Positions 46,601 through 57,723 are shown, numbered from the stretch's first letter. The stretch is 64,000 bases of DNA from Heliopora coerulea (GCA_030142905.1 JASJOG010000465.1:62001-126000); one strand, 5' to 3'. Numbers and translations are program-made. The notes: generated from the sequence alone by a model not told the origin.

Positions 46601-49600
46601 TACTTGCCTTATCAAGTCTAGTCAAGTAATGTTATAAAGTTGACATTAGTTCCAGGTATATGTTGTGAGGAGTGCAAAAACGTGTAAAATTGCTAAGCGT
46701 TAGCCACATTAATATCGCCTGGATTTAACCAAAGTAAAATAATACAAATTAGGTACGGACCAAAAAGAGTTAATATTAGGGCAGAACTTGACCATCACGG
46801 TTGAGGTTAAGTCAGAATTGATTCGAGGCATTTACGGGGAAATTTAACGAGTCGAGTCCGAGACAAGTCAATTGGGTTTGCTGACTCGAGGCGAGTCGAG
46901 TCATTCCAGCCGAGTTGAGTCACCGAAAATTGCGACTCGAGTCATTACAACACTGCCCTGAACTTACGACAAACGTACGTGATATAAAAAACGTAAAATT
47001 ACTTCATTAGGCTGTACCACGAAGATAATATGTAAGAACATACAGGGGGTTGCCAAAAAAAAGGAGCCCCCATGTGAAAGAGGGTTTTTCTAATATCAAA
47101 AGTTCGAAGGTTTTAAAAATTCTGAAGCTGCTTTGCCTTGAAACATTCGGAAGTGGAGTATGGTATCAGTATGAAGAAGCTCTCCCACAATTGTTGTGCA
47201 CGATTTCAGTATTTAGATAGTTAGGCGAAACTTTTTTCAGTTCGCTTTAAATCATTGTGGAAGATGGCGTCTAAGAAGCAACAGCGGGAAGAAATGGCAA
47301 AGAAGAAGTTTGCAAGGAATCAACAGATTTTGGTTCCCTTCGTGCTGGTTGGAGTGCTCGGAAAGTGGCAGAAGAATATGAACTCAGTTACTCATGGGCA
47401 AAAAACCTTTGCAAGCGTTTGAAAGAAGGAGATAGCGGGGAGAGAAGTCCTCGCTCTGGAGGACCACGAAAGACGACAGTTCGAGGAGATCGTTTTTTAA
47501 TCAGAGAAGCTGTGAGAGTTCGTGATCCCTCCGAAGTCTGCCCAAGCACGGCTGATCTCTCAGAGTCACTAAACGAGCGCACATCTACGGAAATATCACG
47601 TCGTACAGTACAGCGTCGCCTTCATGAACGCAATTTTAAGAAATGCCCCAAAACCAAAAAACCCTATGAAAGCAGTGTAAATCGGGGTAAGCGTGTAAAC
47701 TTTGCGAAGCGTTATCGTCACTGGACAGTGGACGAATGGAAAAACGTAGTCTGGTCTGATGAATCACCATTTATCTTACGCTGCCAAAATCGTAGTCATG
47801 TCTGGCGTCGTCCTACCAAAAAGTTCTCATCTCGATCTCTGCAAGGAACCTTGAAGCACCAGAAAAAATTTATGGTATGGGGATGTTTCTCTTGGCATAG
47901 AGTTGGAGCTTTTCATCAGATAAAAGGGGCCTTAACCAAGGAAAAATATCGTCCAATTTCGACTCGTCAAATGCGACCTTCAGCCCGACGACTTCATGGA
48001 GAAAACTTCATTTTTCAGCACGACAATGATCCAAAACACACATCACATGTCGTGAAAAACTATCTTAGAAACCAAAGCATTGAAGTTTTTTCTTGGCCAC
48101 CACAAAGCCCAGACTTAAACCCAATTGAAAATCTCTGGGGCGAGATTAATAGGAAACTGAGGAAACGTACGTTCCAAAGTGAGGAACAATTGTTCGACAG
48201 GAATGGGTGAATCTCAGCAATGATTACCTTAAAACACTTGTACAAAGCATGCCAAATCGCTGCCGAAAAGTTATTAAAAGTCGTGGATATCCTATGGACT
48301 ATTAAATGTTGCGTGCTTGGGACAATCCTAAAAACTTTTAATAAAGCTTGAGTGTTTGTACCATCTCTTTCTAATCAAATAAAAAGAATTATGACACTTT
48401 GTCGTTTTCGTTTTGTTAAGGGAGGGCTCTTTTTTTTGGCAACCCCCTGTAGGTGTAGGAACCAGGGGAGGATTTGAGGCACGTGAATCCCAACCTTTTG
48501 GAAACGACAAAAAGTGCCCTTTTTAAAGAAAAAAGAAATGCCTCTTCATAACGAAGTCTAACACATCAGTTTATGCCTTCTTGCTTAGGTTTATAGATCA
48601 GAAGATATATAAGAATATGAAAAAAAAAAGCATGCTGAGCGAGACAGAGACATTACTGAAATATTGTTGGAAATTTCAAATTTTTTTGAACTTTGTGTAA
48701 TTTAGTCTTAATGCTGGTGTTGATAACTACTTTCACTAAAATGCAAACCTCTTGTCAATAGAACTGGTATGGCTAATGCTGTCTGTTTTGAGGGTACCCT
48801 TTCCATGCGCAAAGGTGCCTCCGAAAAGTTCTACTCCCTCCAACCCACACTCGCTTCCTACGCCACTGTGTAGGAAGTACACGATGATTACTCATTAACT
48901 TAGTACGAGGTCTGTGCGGGAAAGTATTTGATCGAGTTTTTTTAAAATCATCGTGCAAAAGTTTTAACGAAGTCTGATTTGGTTCCAGAAGTTCGAGTAA
49001 TACTTGATTCCACGTCGGCATTGCATGTAGGAATTTCTTTTCAACATGTTGTGAACTTGCGAACAGGATAAAGTTATCTTCGCTATTTAAGTAAGTAAAC
49101 GAAACAAACTCCATACTGCACTCCTCCGCAGGCAACTGTTGCCTGAATGATTGATTTCATGAATTGACATTGCATTGTGGGTACTGTCTTACTGGTATCG
49201 ATCGAATATCGAAAATAAATTATGGTACCGAGTATCGAATGAAAGGTGAGTATCGAATGAAAGGTGAGTATCGAATGAAAGGTAGGTATCGAACCAATGT
49301 TTCAGCGGTTTACCACCTAAACTTGAGTGCTGGATGGAAGTCACTAACATGGCTGATTTATCGCTCCACGTCTGTATGTCTAACTGACGCTGTATCATAG
49401 CTACAGTAACTCTTGTTTTCGTTCTCCCACCCAAAACACACCAAGCAATCAATCCTATTACGAGAACTACTGAGTATTCTGATAAAATACAACATGTTTC
49501 TTTGAACATTATCTACGTTTTGATTAGGTTTTAGTCATCATCAGGAATGATAACGTTCGATAAAAATATGTGGACAGTATTCGGAGTTACCGTTGTTTTG

Positions 49601-52600
49601 TATTTTTATCCATCTCATACTCCCAAATTCTTGCGTTCTCGCCGTCTTTGCATTGAATATCAGAATTTTGTGGTCAAATCTTTGGAAATGAAATGAGATG
49701 CCATTTTTGCTAAACGCGAATATTCCACCCAACTATTACACACCAGCAAAGAACCAAAAGCCAAATAATTATTGCCTCGTTAACCTCATTCGTTCAGACT
49801 GTAGGCGGAAGTATTCGCACTTAGTCTTTTCGCGCAGACCGCACTCTTTACACATGTTAGTTAATATTTTTTTTTATTGGATTAATGTTGCTTTAGCAGT
49901 TACCAGTTCTGATTCCTTCCGACTAATTCACCTGTACTACACTTTTGGATGGAGTACTTGTTTGATCTACATATGTCAGCGAGTTAGCTGTAAACAGTAC
50001 TATCAGCGGACAACTTAAATAAGTAGCGCAAAAAACATACTCTGACGAAGACGATCTTGTAAACTCAATATTTGAGCTATCAGACAAGACGAAACAAATC
50101 ACGGTGACTTTGAAATAAAGTCGAAATATTACCGTAATTTGTTTCGTCTTGTCTGATAGCTCAATATTGAGTTTACGAGATCGTATTCATCAGAGTACGT
50201 TTTTTGCTCTACTTAACTGTAAATAGTTTCTACTCGCTTCACCAAAAGTACCTGTACTCGAGTTAAGAAGAGCAAAATAAAATGTTTTTAATATATTGTG
50301 TCCGACGGACATAATACGATATAAACGAACGAAGTAAAATAAAAGCCACAGTAAAAAGTCAAGGTAAAAACAGCCACACTCACCTAACAAGAACACTCAG
50401 TGCTCCTAATGGCGTCACCAGAATAGCTGGCGCAAATGCATAGGCAGTGAAGTTAGCAATCTCTCCAAGCACCACTACAAAATTGACAAAAGCCTGTAAA
50501 TCATGGGGTTTGGCAACGAATAAACGAAGCCCATGTCACATACTCGAACATCTGAGGTAATTGAAAATTATGCCTCGCAAATGTGATGTGATACAAGCAG
50601 CCTAGACGGAGGTTGGAGGGTCACGAGCCCGGCCTTTTTTGTGGGGAATTTTATATGTGCCCAGTTAGTAACAGCTTTTTGCCCTCATTTCCTAAAGCCA
50701 TGAAGATCAAGTCCAGTCGAAGTGATCAACATCACATCGACGGTGGCTTGATACTACCCATCCGACCCTTGGTCTTTTAAATCCCTAGTTGCGCCTCTGC
50801 AATGTTTGGAAAGTGTAGTGTTCTCCACATTTTTGAGTTGTCAGCCCAAACATTTAGTGCTTGACGTTTATCACTAGCTGCAATGCACGTTTCTTGGTGA
50901 AATTTTTTAAAATTCTATCAAACGAACTGCAGCCTGATGAAATATAGGGTCACCAATGGTGAACGAAAAAATTGATACAAGAATCCGTTTTGTCACTGTT
51001 TTTTCTCCAATTTTTTATAGTCACGGAAGAATAAGGCACACATAAACTTGTATATATCACATTACATACTCTGATGATGTTACGAGTCTCGTAACGAAAC
51101 ATTGGTAAATCAAAGCTCTTTTTAAAAATGTGGCGTTCTTGACGTTATACACTATCTAAAAGATAGAAAAAAGCTTCTGGACGTTTTGAGCGAAGGCCCT
51201 TCGTCAGGAGATTAGTAGCGGCTTTTGGCTACTAATCTACTGACGAAGGGCCTTCGCTCGTAACGTCGAGAAGCTTTTTTTCTACCTTTTAGATAGTGTA
51301 TAACCTCAAGAATGCCGCTGTTTAATCGAAGCTATCTACACTGGACACCCGCGTTTTTAAAAATGTGTTTGTTTATTTTCTGAACGATAGTTTTACTAAA
51401 GACTATCTGCCAAGCAATAATATTTATTATTCGACCCAGAGTATTTGTTAAATAGAGTCAGTAGTGGTTAGGTGAGATGACGTTGTGATGATGTAAACTT
51501 GTTAATATAAAGAGCATTCATCATCCTTCACCTTGATGTCACAGAATTAACTCCAGATTCTACTTTTCGACATCCAAAGTATCCAGCAGACCAAGGCTAA
51601 AGTACTAATGTTTATATACTTAGTCCCCTCCAAATACTATCCATATTTTCCAATAAGAACGTGAATGGTAGCAGTAAGTCTCCAAAGCTACATTGAGTGA
51701 CAAAACGCCAAAATTTCTGAATTTTTCTCAGTGAAACAAGTCCTGAATCCTGCTTTTTCTTAAATATGCTATTTTCCTATCTACTCTTGGTTATTTCTAC
51801 CTACATTCTGCTAAACGGTTTCAGAAGAATGTGATGTAATGTGGTGGAAGCATTCACGGAAAATGACAGCATTATCCATGTAATCATGCTTCTGTAACAG
51901 GAATGGAAACCCAAAACTGAGTAATCAGATCAGGGATTCCAATGCAATTCACCAGAACAGTGTTGCACTTCACCAGAACATGGTTGAAATTATCAACTGT
52001 TTACATGAAACAATTACATGATGGCAACAGAGATACATGTACCCTTTTGATCATGACCTCAATCCTCATGTTTTCACTCAATATAACAGGATGCATTACA
52101 TGCTTACTTGTTCCCAAGTGGAAAAAAGATGAATCTCACTCTTTTTTTCACACTTAAAGGTAAATTCCACCACTTAAAGATTCATGTGTTCATGGGTGCA
52201 TTCACATGCAACTGCCCACCTCATATTGAGTGCATTGCCATTCGTTGTTTCCAATGAATTTCCAACAAACTTTCCTGTTGCTTAACAGGTAAAACCAAAA
52301 TTTAAATATGCAGCTGCCATGAAATTTTGGTCTTAAAATTGACTACTCTAAAACATCATTACTAAAAGTATTACAGAATAGGTTTTCCCATTGTAAGTTA
52401 AATAAAGTTATGATAGCACTGAATTATTTAGTAAAGTTCTTGCATATTCATAATCAGGACCACATTTCACTGGTATTAACATAAGTGCCATGATGGTCTG
52501 GGCCCCCAGTCCACCAAGAAAATCCTGAGCCACCTCACCTTTACAGTTATGTCATTTTAAGATCTAGTTACACATGTTTGCAGTTGTACATGGAAAAGCA

Positions 52601-55600
52601 GGCTCATACCCAGAGCATCTTGCCTCCACAGTGAAAAGTTGGTGGACAAGATGACATACAGCATTTACATCCTTAACACATACACCTTCAAATCTGTACA
52701 ATTGATCTCTATAAATGACGCATAGAGTAACCTAAAGAGTTCAGTAATCTACACCAAATTTACTGGACTAAGGCACCATGGAGGCCTCCATTTAGAAATG
52801 TGCCAGTTAAACCACTGTTTGCAGGTGACTGATTTGTTCATATTAATATTTAATATATGCTGATTTAAAACTTAAACACATACTGAAATGGTTTAAAACT
52901 TACTCAGCATTAATCCTGTCCACCAAAGCCATTCTTTCAAATAAGCATAACCACCACTTCCTATTAAAATCAAACACACAATCATAAAGTTACTATTGCA
53001 GGGGCTGCGAAACAATTTTAAAAGTGGGGAGGCCAGAATTTATCTTCAAATATGCATTTTTGCAAGATTTTCCTTGTAAAATATGAAAAAAATTAAGGGG
53101 AAAAATGACCAGATTTTATGTGTAAAAAGTGATGTATCAATCTAAACGTTTATCAAATATACATACACCCTGAAAATACAAAGGCCACTAAAGCTACTAC
53201 TTTTTTACTCATGTTGATATCATTCCTGTCTGTCATAGAAGAAAACTACTTTCAGATATTCTGCGTGGGAAACGAAAATGATTCTATTAACTGTATACAA
53301 ACAATAACCTGGTTTCTATCTTGCTACACTTCTTAATCCTTACTACACATGTAGCACATGGAAACCAAACTGGCTTTGAGAAACAGCTGGCTGTTTATAT
53401 AAGTGAAAATGTCTATGGTTTTGTTCTTTTTTGTGATGTTTCCAAACAATAGAATCACAAGAGCTATAATTATCTCTTTTACACTGCTGTTCATTTTTGA
53501 TAATTGTTAAGCTACTGAAATTTAAAATTAATCATATAAAAGCAAAACATTCCTCTGCAAAAAGTGGGGGACCATGGCCCCCGCAGTCCCCCCCAGTGGC
53601 GTGGTCCCCCCAGTGGCATGGCCCCTGTATTGGGTATAAATGCTTTAGACCACCATAAAACAATTCTATAAAAAAATTATTATTTCATGAACTAGAACAA
53701 GAAATTTTCTGACATTATTCAGGCTGCAATGTTACATGTATTTACATATGTCCTTGGTAATTTCAGTTACCCTTGGCTGTTTTGGATTTCAGTTTCTATT
53801 CCAAGCCTAATTAACCAGAACAATACTTTTTAAAATTTAACTATCAACTTCAACCTATCAAGAAGGAAGGGTACACTTTAGAATTTTATTCTGGCTAATG
53901 CCAGACAGGAAACTACCAAATCTTAAATAAACCAACTCTACATTGTTATGATAAAAATAACAGTTTGAAGTACATGCAATATATCATATAAAAGGTATAG
54001 TATTTGATCCTGATATCAAACAATGAGAAGAGTGCTTGAAAAACAAGGTCCAGCCAACCTTTTTTAAATACTCAACAAGATGTTTCATTCCTGATCAAAC
54101 ATTCAGTGTTTGAAGCATCTTCTCAAACAAATCAATGCTTTGGAGATAATCAGGGGAGGTAAATTTGGCTTGATTTCAGCAAGAGTTTGATTATGGTATC
54201 AAGAAACATGTTGCAGATGATTTTCCTTTGTATTCCACTCAAATTATTAATGAATGTGAGAACAATTGAACAAGAATTTTCCAGGAAATGGACTTTGAAA
54301 CATCAAGCCTACCCAGGAATCCACTGTGAGACCCACTGTTGAGCCATGTCTGTTGCCGGTCTGGCAGTCACTGCCCTGATAAAGTTATCAATGACTTTTC
54401 CAATAGTCAACCTCTGAGGAAGCCCCACAGCTCACAATTGATCAGGATATTAGTTTACTTTCATAAGTTTATTTTAATTTTCTACTAGGAAACAGGTACA
54501 GACAGTGGTGTGGAATTTGGAGTTAGAGGCTTGTGATAAAAATACAGCATTTGGCCTGCTTTCCAGGGAAATTTCACAGCAATTATTCTAAAATGTAGTT
54601 GTTTCAACATTATTCCATACTTGGAAAAAAGTAGGAGGCTACAGCCCCTTAGTTCTGTGATACCTGAGTGATATTGTATGCCTTTTGGTAATGACTACTT
54701 ACACCCCCCCCCCCCCCCCCCCCACTTCTGGGATGCTCCTGTAGGATTTATTTGGAGTTGATTAGTGGTATTTTGCATTTAGATGGTAATTTTTCAATTT
54801 TCTTTGGTTTTCAATCTTACACTCCTCTGGACATCTTGTCAACCTTTTCTATAGGCTTTCCACCTCAAATAATGAAGATATGTCAAAGAAAAGTGTGACT
54901 TCCTTTGTTGTCATCCTTTTCAAAGGTTGCTAAAAGTAATATTTCCATTTCAATGTGTCCATCTGAAAAAGCATTCATTTCATAGCAACCAGTGTTCAAA
55001 TGTTTTTGGGACAGGAGGCTGTTCTCAAATAATAGGCCACTACACATGACATTGATGCTGCTGGTGCAACAACTACTGTGGGAAGTGTTTTCCTACCAAA
55101 AAATTACAGTGTAATTGAAGAAATATTTGAATTTCAAAACTTCTTAAATGAATTTTCCTGGCAGTTGATTTAGAAAGGCAGGTGTTCTCGGATAAGAAAA
55201 CAAAAGAATCTTTAGTTAATGTGTAGCCAAATAAATTATTATAACATTTGATTATTACTTTGATGCTTACTACTTTCATAATATGTTTGAAATCATGATT
55301 GATACACTTGTGGTAGGGAAAAAAACAACACTTACAACCTGAACCAGTACACAGACAAGACTACCGTACAGACAAACTGTATGAACTGTGAAGGTTACAG
55401 ACACTATCGTATGCATTGATAAGCCAACCAAAAAGTCCTGGTAACTGGAAGCCTGCCAGAAACAGGCTAATATTTCCTTTTTGTACTCCAAAGAAACAAG
55501 ATTGGAAGGCATTTTTTTAACTTTGAATTAACAAGATAAATAAATTAGATTTTTTTGTGGCATAACATTTCATTATGGCAGTGTTGCAGAATTCTTTAAC

Positions 55601-57417
55601 CCATTAAAGAGCAAAGGTGCACTTTACTATCTTATTCTGGCTTATACCAGATGATTTTACTTATCAAAAAGGTGTGCCCTGACCCTTAATGAGCTGAGAA
55701 AGAGAAACAATTTATGCTGATCTTCTAACTACCTGTAACCAACTGTGATTAGATTCTTTACAGCTGGTGATCAATCATTGGCTGCTGACTACTATTGAAC
55801 ACTCTGAGTAACTGACATATAACTCAAGAGACATATCACAAGACAAACAATGAGGAGCCAACATAAAAAAGCACCCAGACAGTCTAGGTCAGAATGCTTT
55901 GTGATACATTTTGTAAAACAGTAACCAGACACATTTCCCTGAGGGGGTGGTATTTGTTTAAAAAGTTTTGACCCATGGCTTTGGACACCAGTAGGTTTTT
56001 GCTTCACCTTAAAAAAACAAACCTTGGGTATCATAACTGATAGCTCCCAAGAAAACTAATGATAAGTGCATAAGCTCATGGTCTCATTTTCTCTTTCCCT
56101 ATTGGTGGTCTCCCCTTGACAAGTAAAATTATCTGAAATTAATTTTCATAACAAAGTAAAATAGCAATGCACATCCTCAGTAGGAGAAAGATTAAGGAAA
56201 TAGCCTTTGATACTTTCCCTACTGATGGTCTCTCCTTGTTGAGTAAAATCATTTGGCACCAGCCTGAGTAAAATAGCATAGTACGTCTGCAGCATAGAAC
56301 AGGTTAAAAAAAGTTTGACCAAATTGTATAGCATAATCTGGATTTTGTTTCATTTTTCAGGAATGTTCCAGGAATTACTTTGCCACTGTACCACTAAATG
56401 GAATTCATGTGATGAATGCTACTTTTAAAGAATGACAAATAAGAATTTCTGTGTTTTTGTTATTTTGTTTCAAGCCTCAGTTAAATCAAAATTGGAAGAG
56501 CAAACCTAAGACATTGTAATTTCCAATCTCTTCTATGCGGTTGTCATGTGATGATTAACGTACAGTTCGAAAAAGGTAACGATTCCCAGAGCACAAACAA
56601 TGATTTCTTCCTAACATAGAAACTTCCTCATTCAACCCAGAAATGTTACTCTGCTTTTGCAGTTGCCAGTCATTGGCATTCGTGGAATCGTAAGATGTTT
56701 CGACACTTTTAGAATTTCAAATAAAATCAAGTTTACAAAGATCACAGAAACCACGAGATGGACAAAAAAAAATCCTTACAGCCAACAGGAGGATAATAAA
56801 GTTGCTGTCAACTTTCATAAAGAGCCTTTGTATTGGATATTAACTGTTGGCTGTCACTAAACATCGGCACCAAGTTCTAGACTAGTCACGACATACTTTT
56901 GAGAGTCCAGAGTTTTTGACAGCCAGACATAAATCGTGTCAGAAATCGTTCGATTTGCAGGATGAAACACAACAGTTCTACACGTATGGATATCACAAAG
57001 GGTCCGTAATGTAATACGTACGTAATGGTTTTGCTGTCTAACTGTAATGGAAAACACATTGTCAAAACGACTGAAAGTGAGGGACTAGCCTTGAACACCT
57101 ACCGGCTCGCACTCCTGAAGACTTGGAAACACGAAGAAGACCCTTCTTTTTAATGATAAAACTACTTCCAATAAATACACTGGAACTGATGGCAAGTCCA
57201 AGACCGGTGTAGAAGTCGCTGTAACTTTCGTCCTTTGGATCTGATGCGGGGGAGGACGAGCTGTCGTGTTGAAATCCCGATGGTGCTTGAGAGTGAAAGA
57301 TTGTTACAAAATATATGAATGGGTATCCACAAAGAAAATGGCAACAATTCCATTGATTCGCTTTACAAATGACAAATAATCGAACAACTTACTCATCGAA
57401 GTCACGTTAGTATTCAT
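37126..57417 (-). CDS. NIPA2: NIPA2-like magnesium transporter, complete, 6 exons
   Basis: Exons 57393-57417, 57103-57285, 52904-52960, 50384-50474, 44615-44775 and 37126-37754 join in consistent phase to 1146 nt (381 residues plus stop). The protein has a short Ser/Asp-rich N-terminus, then the family hallmark [82 protein letters not shown] and LFKEW, with about nine hydrophobic segments and an acidic tail ([13 protein letters not shown]). NIPA proteins belong to the drug/metabolite transporter superfamily and move Mg2+ at plasma and endosomal membranes. The [11 protein letters not shown] and LLHAFKDV blocks resemble NIPA2 more than NIPA1, but paralogue choice is by eye. Confidence 0.93.
37870..37945 (-). 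mobile_element. Hammerhead-like terminal fragment, copy A
   Basis: On the minus strand: CATTCTCTGATGATGTTG, then a degenerate AACGGAAC, then TTTTAAAATGAAAGAATGGC. It matches copy B at 39125-39230 in inverted orientation. Only the CTGATGA box is intact. Confidence 0.45.
39125..39230 (+). mobile_element. Hammerhead-like terminal fragment, copy B
   Basis: CTGATGA at 39157-39163, an imperfect stem, then GAGAC in place of GAAAC, followed by TTTTAAAATGAAAGAATGAC. Same family as copy A and related to the motif at 51071. A TA microsatellite (39095-39125) borders it. Confidence 0.45.
39429..39530 (+). repeat. Degenerate TTAGGG-like repeats
   Basis: Units such as GGGTTAGGATTAG and GATTTAGGGTTAAGG; diverged and internal. 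Confidence 0.6.
39750..40850. repeat. Three copies of one repeat, two direct and one inverted
   Basis: Copy 1 runs about 39757-40112, with ends ATACCTCGCA and TGCGAGGTAT. Copy 2 about 40160-40512 repeats TTTTTAAAACAATTTTAC and CCGAGATAGAGGA in the same order. Copy 3 about 40515-40830 carries the same blocks inverted. Short inverted ends suggest an unclassified MITE. Confidence 0.6.
41095..41200 (-). mobile_element. tRNA-derived SINE (left arm)
   Basis: Minus strand reads CTTGGTAGCTCAATGGTTAT (A-box) and GAAGGTTGCGGGTGCAATCC (B-box), about 40 bp apart, the layout of a pol III promoter. The right-arm copy is cut by the L2 insertion. Confidence 0.6.
41386..41722. mobile_element. Palindromic hammerhead-bearing insertion, 13-bp target duplication
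   Basis: AACTTGTACCTTA occurs at 41373-41385 and again at 41723-41735. Between them are a 39-bp unique extension and a perfect 138-bp inverted repeat (41425-41562 and 41585-41722) around a 22-bp loop. CTGAAGA at 41582-41588, stem GTTGC/GCGAC and GAAAC at 41605-41609 form a hammerhead-like core. No coding. The arrangement suggests a non-autonomous Penelope relative. Confidence 0.75.
41578..41620 (+). ncRNA. Hammerhead-ribozyme-like core in palindrome
   Basis: CTGAAGA, then GTTGC-TTGTA-GCGAC, then GAAACGTC. The first box is formed only at the loop/right-arm border; the left arm lacks CTGA. Helix III and the cleavage site were not verified. Confidence 0.5.
41769..43804 (+). mobile_element. L2-like LINE, 5'-truncated
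   Basis: Contains RT but no endonuclease, followed by an AT-rich 3' region, a TA microsatellite (43627-43670) and a terminal TGATTGATTGATTGATTGAT repeat typical of L2/CR1 tails. It sits inside the right arm of the fold-back SINE. Confidence 0.85.
41775..43563 (+). pseudogene. L2-like reverse transcriptase with one nonsense codon
   Basis: One frame throughout, broken only by TAA at 42376-42378 where SGFRP follows (a Gln codon is expected). RT motifs: [83 protein letters not shown] and KCLGVNLDE, then the C-terminal WNSLP region. Motif A has Glu (codon 42484-42486) where the family has the catalytic Asp. Both changes imply an inactive enzyme. Confidence 0.88.
43975..44565. repeat. Inverted repeat with internal subrepeats, near NIPA2 exon 5
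   Basis: GAAGCCAAGATGGCC and GAATGCTAA blocks occur on the left, again at about 44100-44160 directly, and inverted at about 44465-44560. The outer ends GAACTCAATTTCTAT / ATAGAAATCGAGTTC pair. Likely a MITE with a duplicated left part. Confidence 0.5.
44615..44775 (-). CDS. NIPA2: NIPA2-like exon 5
   Basis: 161 nt between TTTTAG and GTAAGA, phase 2 to 1, reading [31 protein letters not shown] and ELGAKLTDA. An inverted repeat (about 43975-44565) reaches to within about 50 bp of the donor. Confidence 0.92.
45839..46412 (+). mobile_element. mariner-type transposon, internally deleted
   Basis: Near-perfect inverted ends CAGGGTGTCCCAAAAAAATG (about 44 bp match) bordered by TA. The 574-bp interior keeps transposase pieces: [17 protein letters not shown] at about 45950-45997 and [24 protein letters not shown] codons across two frames at about 46085-46150. 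The N-terminal half is gone. Confidence 0.85.
45945..46325 (+). pseudogene. mariner transposase C-terminal remnant
   Basis: [17 protein letters not shown] holds the second catalytic Asp region. After a deletion and frame changes the sequence continues through the LDFFLWG region, which holds the third catalytic Asp, to a Cys/His-rich end. Several stops and shifts. Confidence 0.75.
47043..48449 (+). mobile_element. Tc1-type transposon with inverted ends
   Basis: Left CAGGGGGTTGCCAAAAAAAA and right inverse, bordered by TA on both sides. 1407 bp with one transposase region, a typical full-length Tc1 layout. It lies in NIPA2 intron 4 (between exons 4 and 5). Confidence 0.9.
47264..48305 (+). pseudogene. 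Tc1 transposase (DD34E), two frameshifts
   Basis: ATG at 47264 reads [16 protein letters not shown], then shifts to the main frame ([20 protein letters not shown]) by 47365. Main frame 47365-48210: helix-turn-helix region, VVWSDESPF (first Asp), [11 protein letters not shown] (second Asp) and [12 protein letters not shown], with 34 residues between the second Asp and the Glu. A shift near 48195 moves to a frame reading VRQEWVNLS to SRGYPMDY and a stop at 48305. Otherwise nearly intact, so fairly young. Confidence 0.88.
50021..50214. mobile_element. Palindromic hammerhead-like insertion, copy 2
   Basis: AAGTAGCGCAAAAAACATAC at the left and its near-inverse at the right; inner blocks GAGCTATCAGACAAGACGAA pair. 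Minus strand CTGATGA near 50188 and plus strand CTGACGA at 50045 mark hammerhead-like boxes. Flanks AGCTGTAAACAGT (49986-49998) and AACTGTAAATAGT (50215-50227) look like a diverged target duplication, with about 22 bp of extra sequence on the left. It differs in sequence from the 41.4-kb palindrome. Confidence 0.6.
50384..50474 (-). CDS. NIPA2: NIPA2-like exon 4
   Basis: 91 nt, phase 1 to 2, reading [19 protein letters not shown] and [11 protein letters not shown]. The acceptor is TTTTGTAG at 50475-50476. A second AG 19 bp upstream would put the exon out of frame. Donor GTGAGT. Confidence 0.9.
50627..50798 (+). repeat. Dispersed repeat family, copy 2
   Basis: Second copy of the repeat at 14041-14218, in a NIPA2 intron, with the same ordered blocks and about the same length. 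Confidence 0.6.
51055..51115 (+). ncRNA. Hammerhead-ribozyme-like core, best stem II
   Basis: CTGATGA (51071-51077), then TGTTACGA-GTC-TCGTAAC, a perfect 7-bp stem, then GAAAC (51096-51100). The box order and spacing match the hammerhead consensus closely. Upstream and downstream sequence resembles 39125-39230. Confidence 0.6.
51130..51319. mobile_element. Fold-back repeat with hammerhead-like boxes on both arms
   Basis: GTTATACACTATCTAAAAGA at the left is inverted at the right. The centre is GATTAGTAGC / GCTACTAATC. Each arm reads outward CTGACGAAGGGCCTTCGCTC followed by AAAACGTC (minus) or GTAACGTC (plus), close to a CTGACGA-stem-GAAACGTC core but with the GAAA box mutated. Confidence 0.6.
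52904..52960 (-). CDS. NIPA2: NIPA2-like exon 3
   Basis: 57 nt between AATAG and GTAAGT, phase 1 to 1, reading [18 protein letters not shown], a conserved NIPA block. It lies inside the second CpG-poor zone. Confidence 0.92.
54704..54723. repeat. Poly-C run, 20 bases
   Basis: Uninterrupted cytosine run; length is likely variable and error-prone in sequencing. Confidence 0.9.
57103..57285 (-). CDS. NIPA2: NIPA2-like exon 2
   Basis: 183 nt between CTCAAG and GTAGGT, phase 1 to 1. It encodes the Ser/Asp-rich N-terminal stretch, then [20 protein letters not shown] and [17 protein letters not shown], the first membrane segment and following loop. Confidence 0.92.
57393..57417 (-). CDS. NIPA2: NIPA2-like exon 1 (start codon)
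   Basis: ATG at 57417-57415 begins MNTNVTSM and runs into a GTAAGTT donor in phase 1. The start is inferred from the donor and from exon 2 needing an upstream start; a start in exon 2 is not available in frame before the first membrane segment. Confidence 0.7.
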
Positions 57418-57723
57418 CGTCTATACTCAACCGGAAGAGAAATGCAACTTTGTTGATGAAATTTTATTGAAATCGCATATGTATATTGCGATGACGTCGC
57501 GAATTTCTCCCTTTCGTATATAGCCGTTATCCGTCGGAATAGTCAATGCTTTTCCGACGTGTCAATCTGATCATGCAGACTGTTTTCACCCTTACTTGGA
57601 CGACAATCATCAATTGCACATACTTCTTATTTTGATGGTTATCGCCATTTTAACGTCGGCTCTCCAAGTATTTATTTTCGCTTGAACTGCGCATCTTACT
57701 AAAATGATGCAAATCATCCAATA

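Larger units (their letters stand above)
51900..56530. other. CpG-depleted, transposon-poor 5' part of NIPA2
   Basis: About one CpG seen in 54001-55000 and about six in 53001-54000, with CpG-rich sequence on both sides. It contains exon 3 and the large first and second introns. The only repeats noted are a poly-C run and short microsatellites. Confidence 0.65.
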
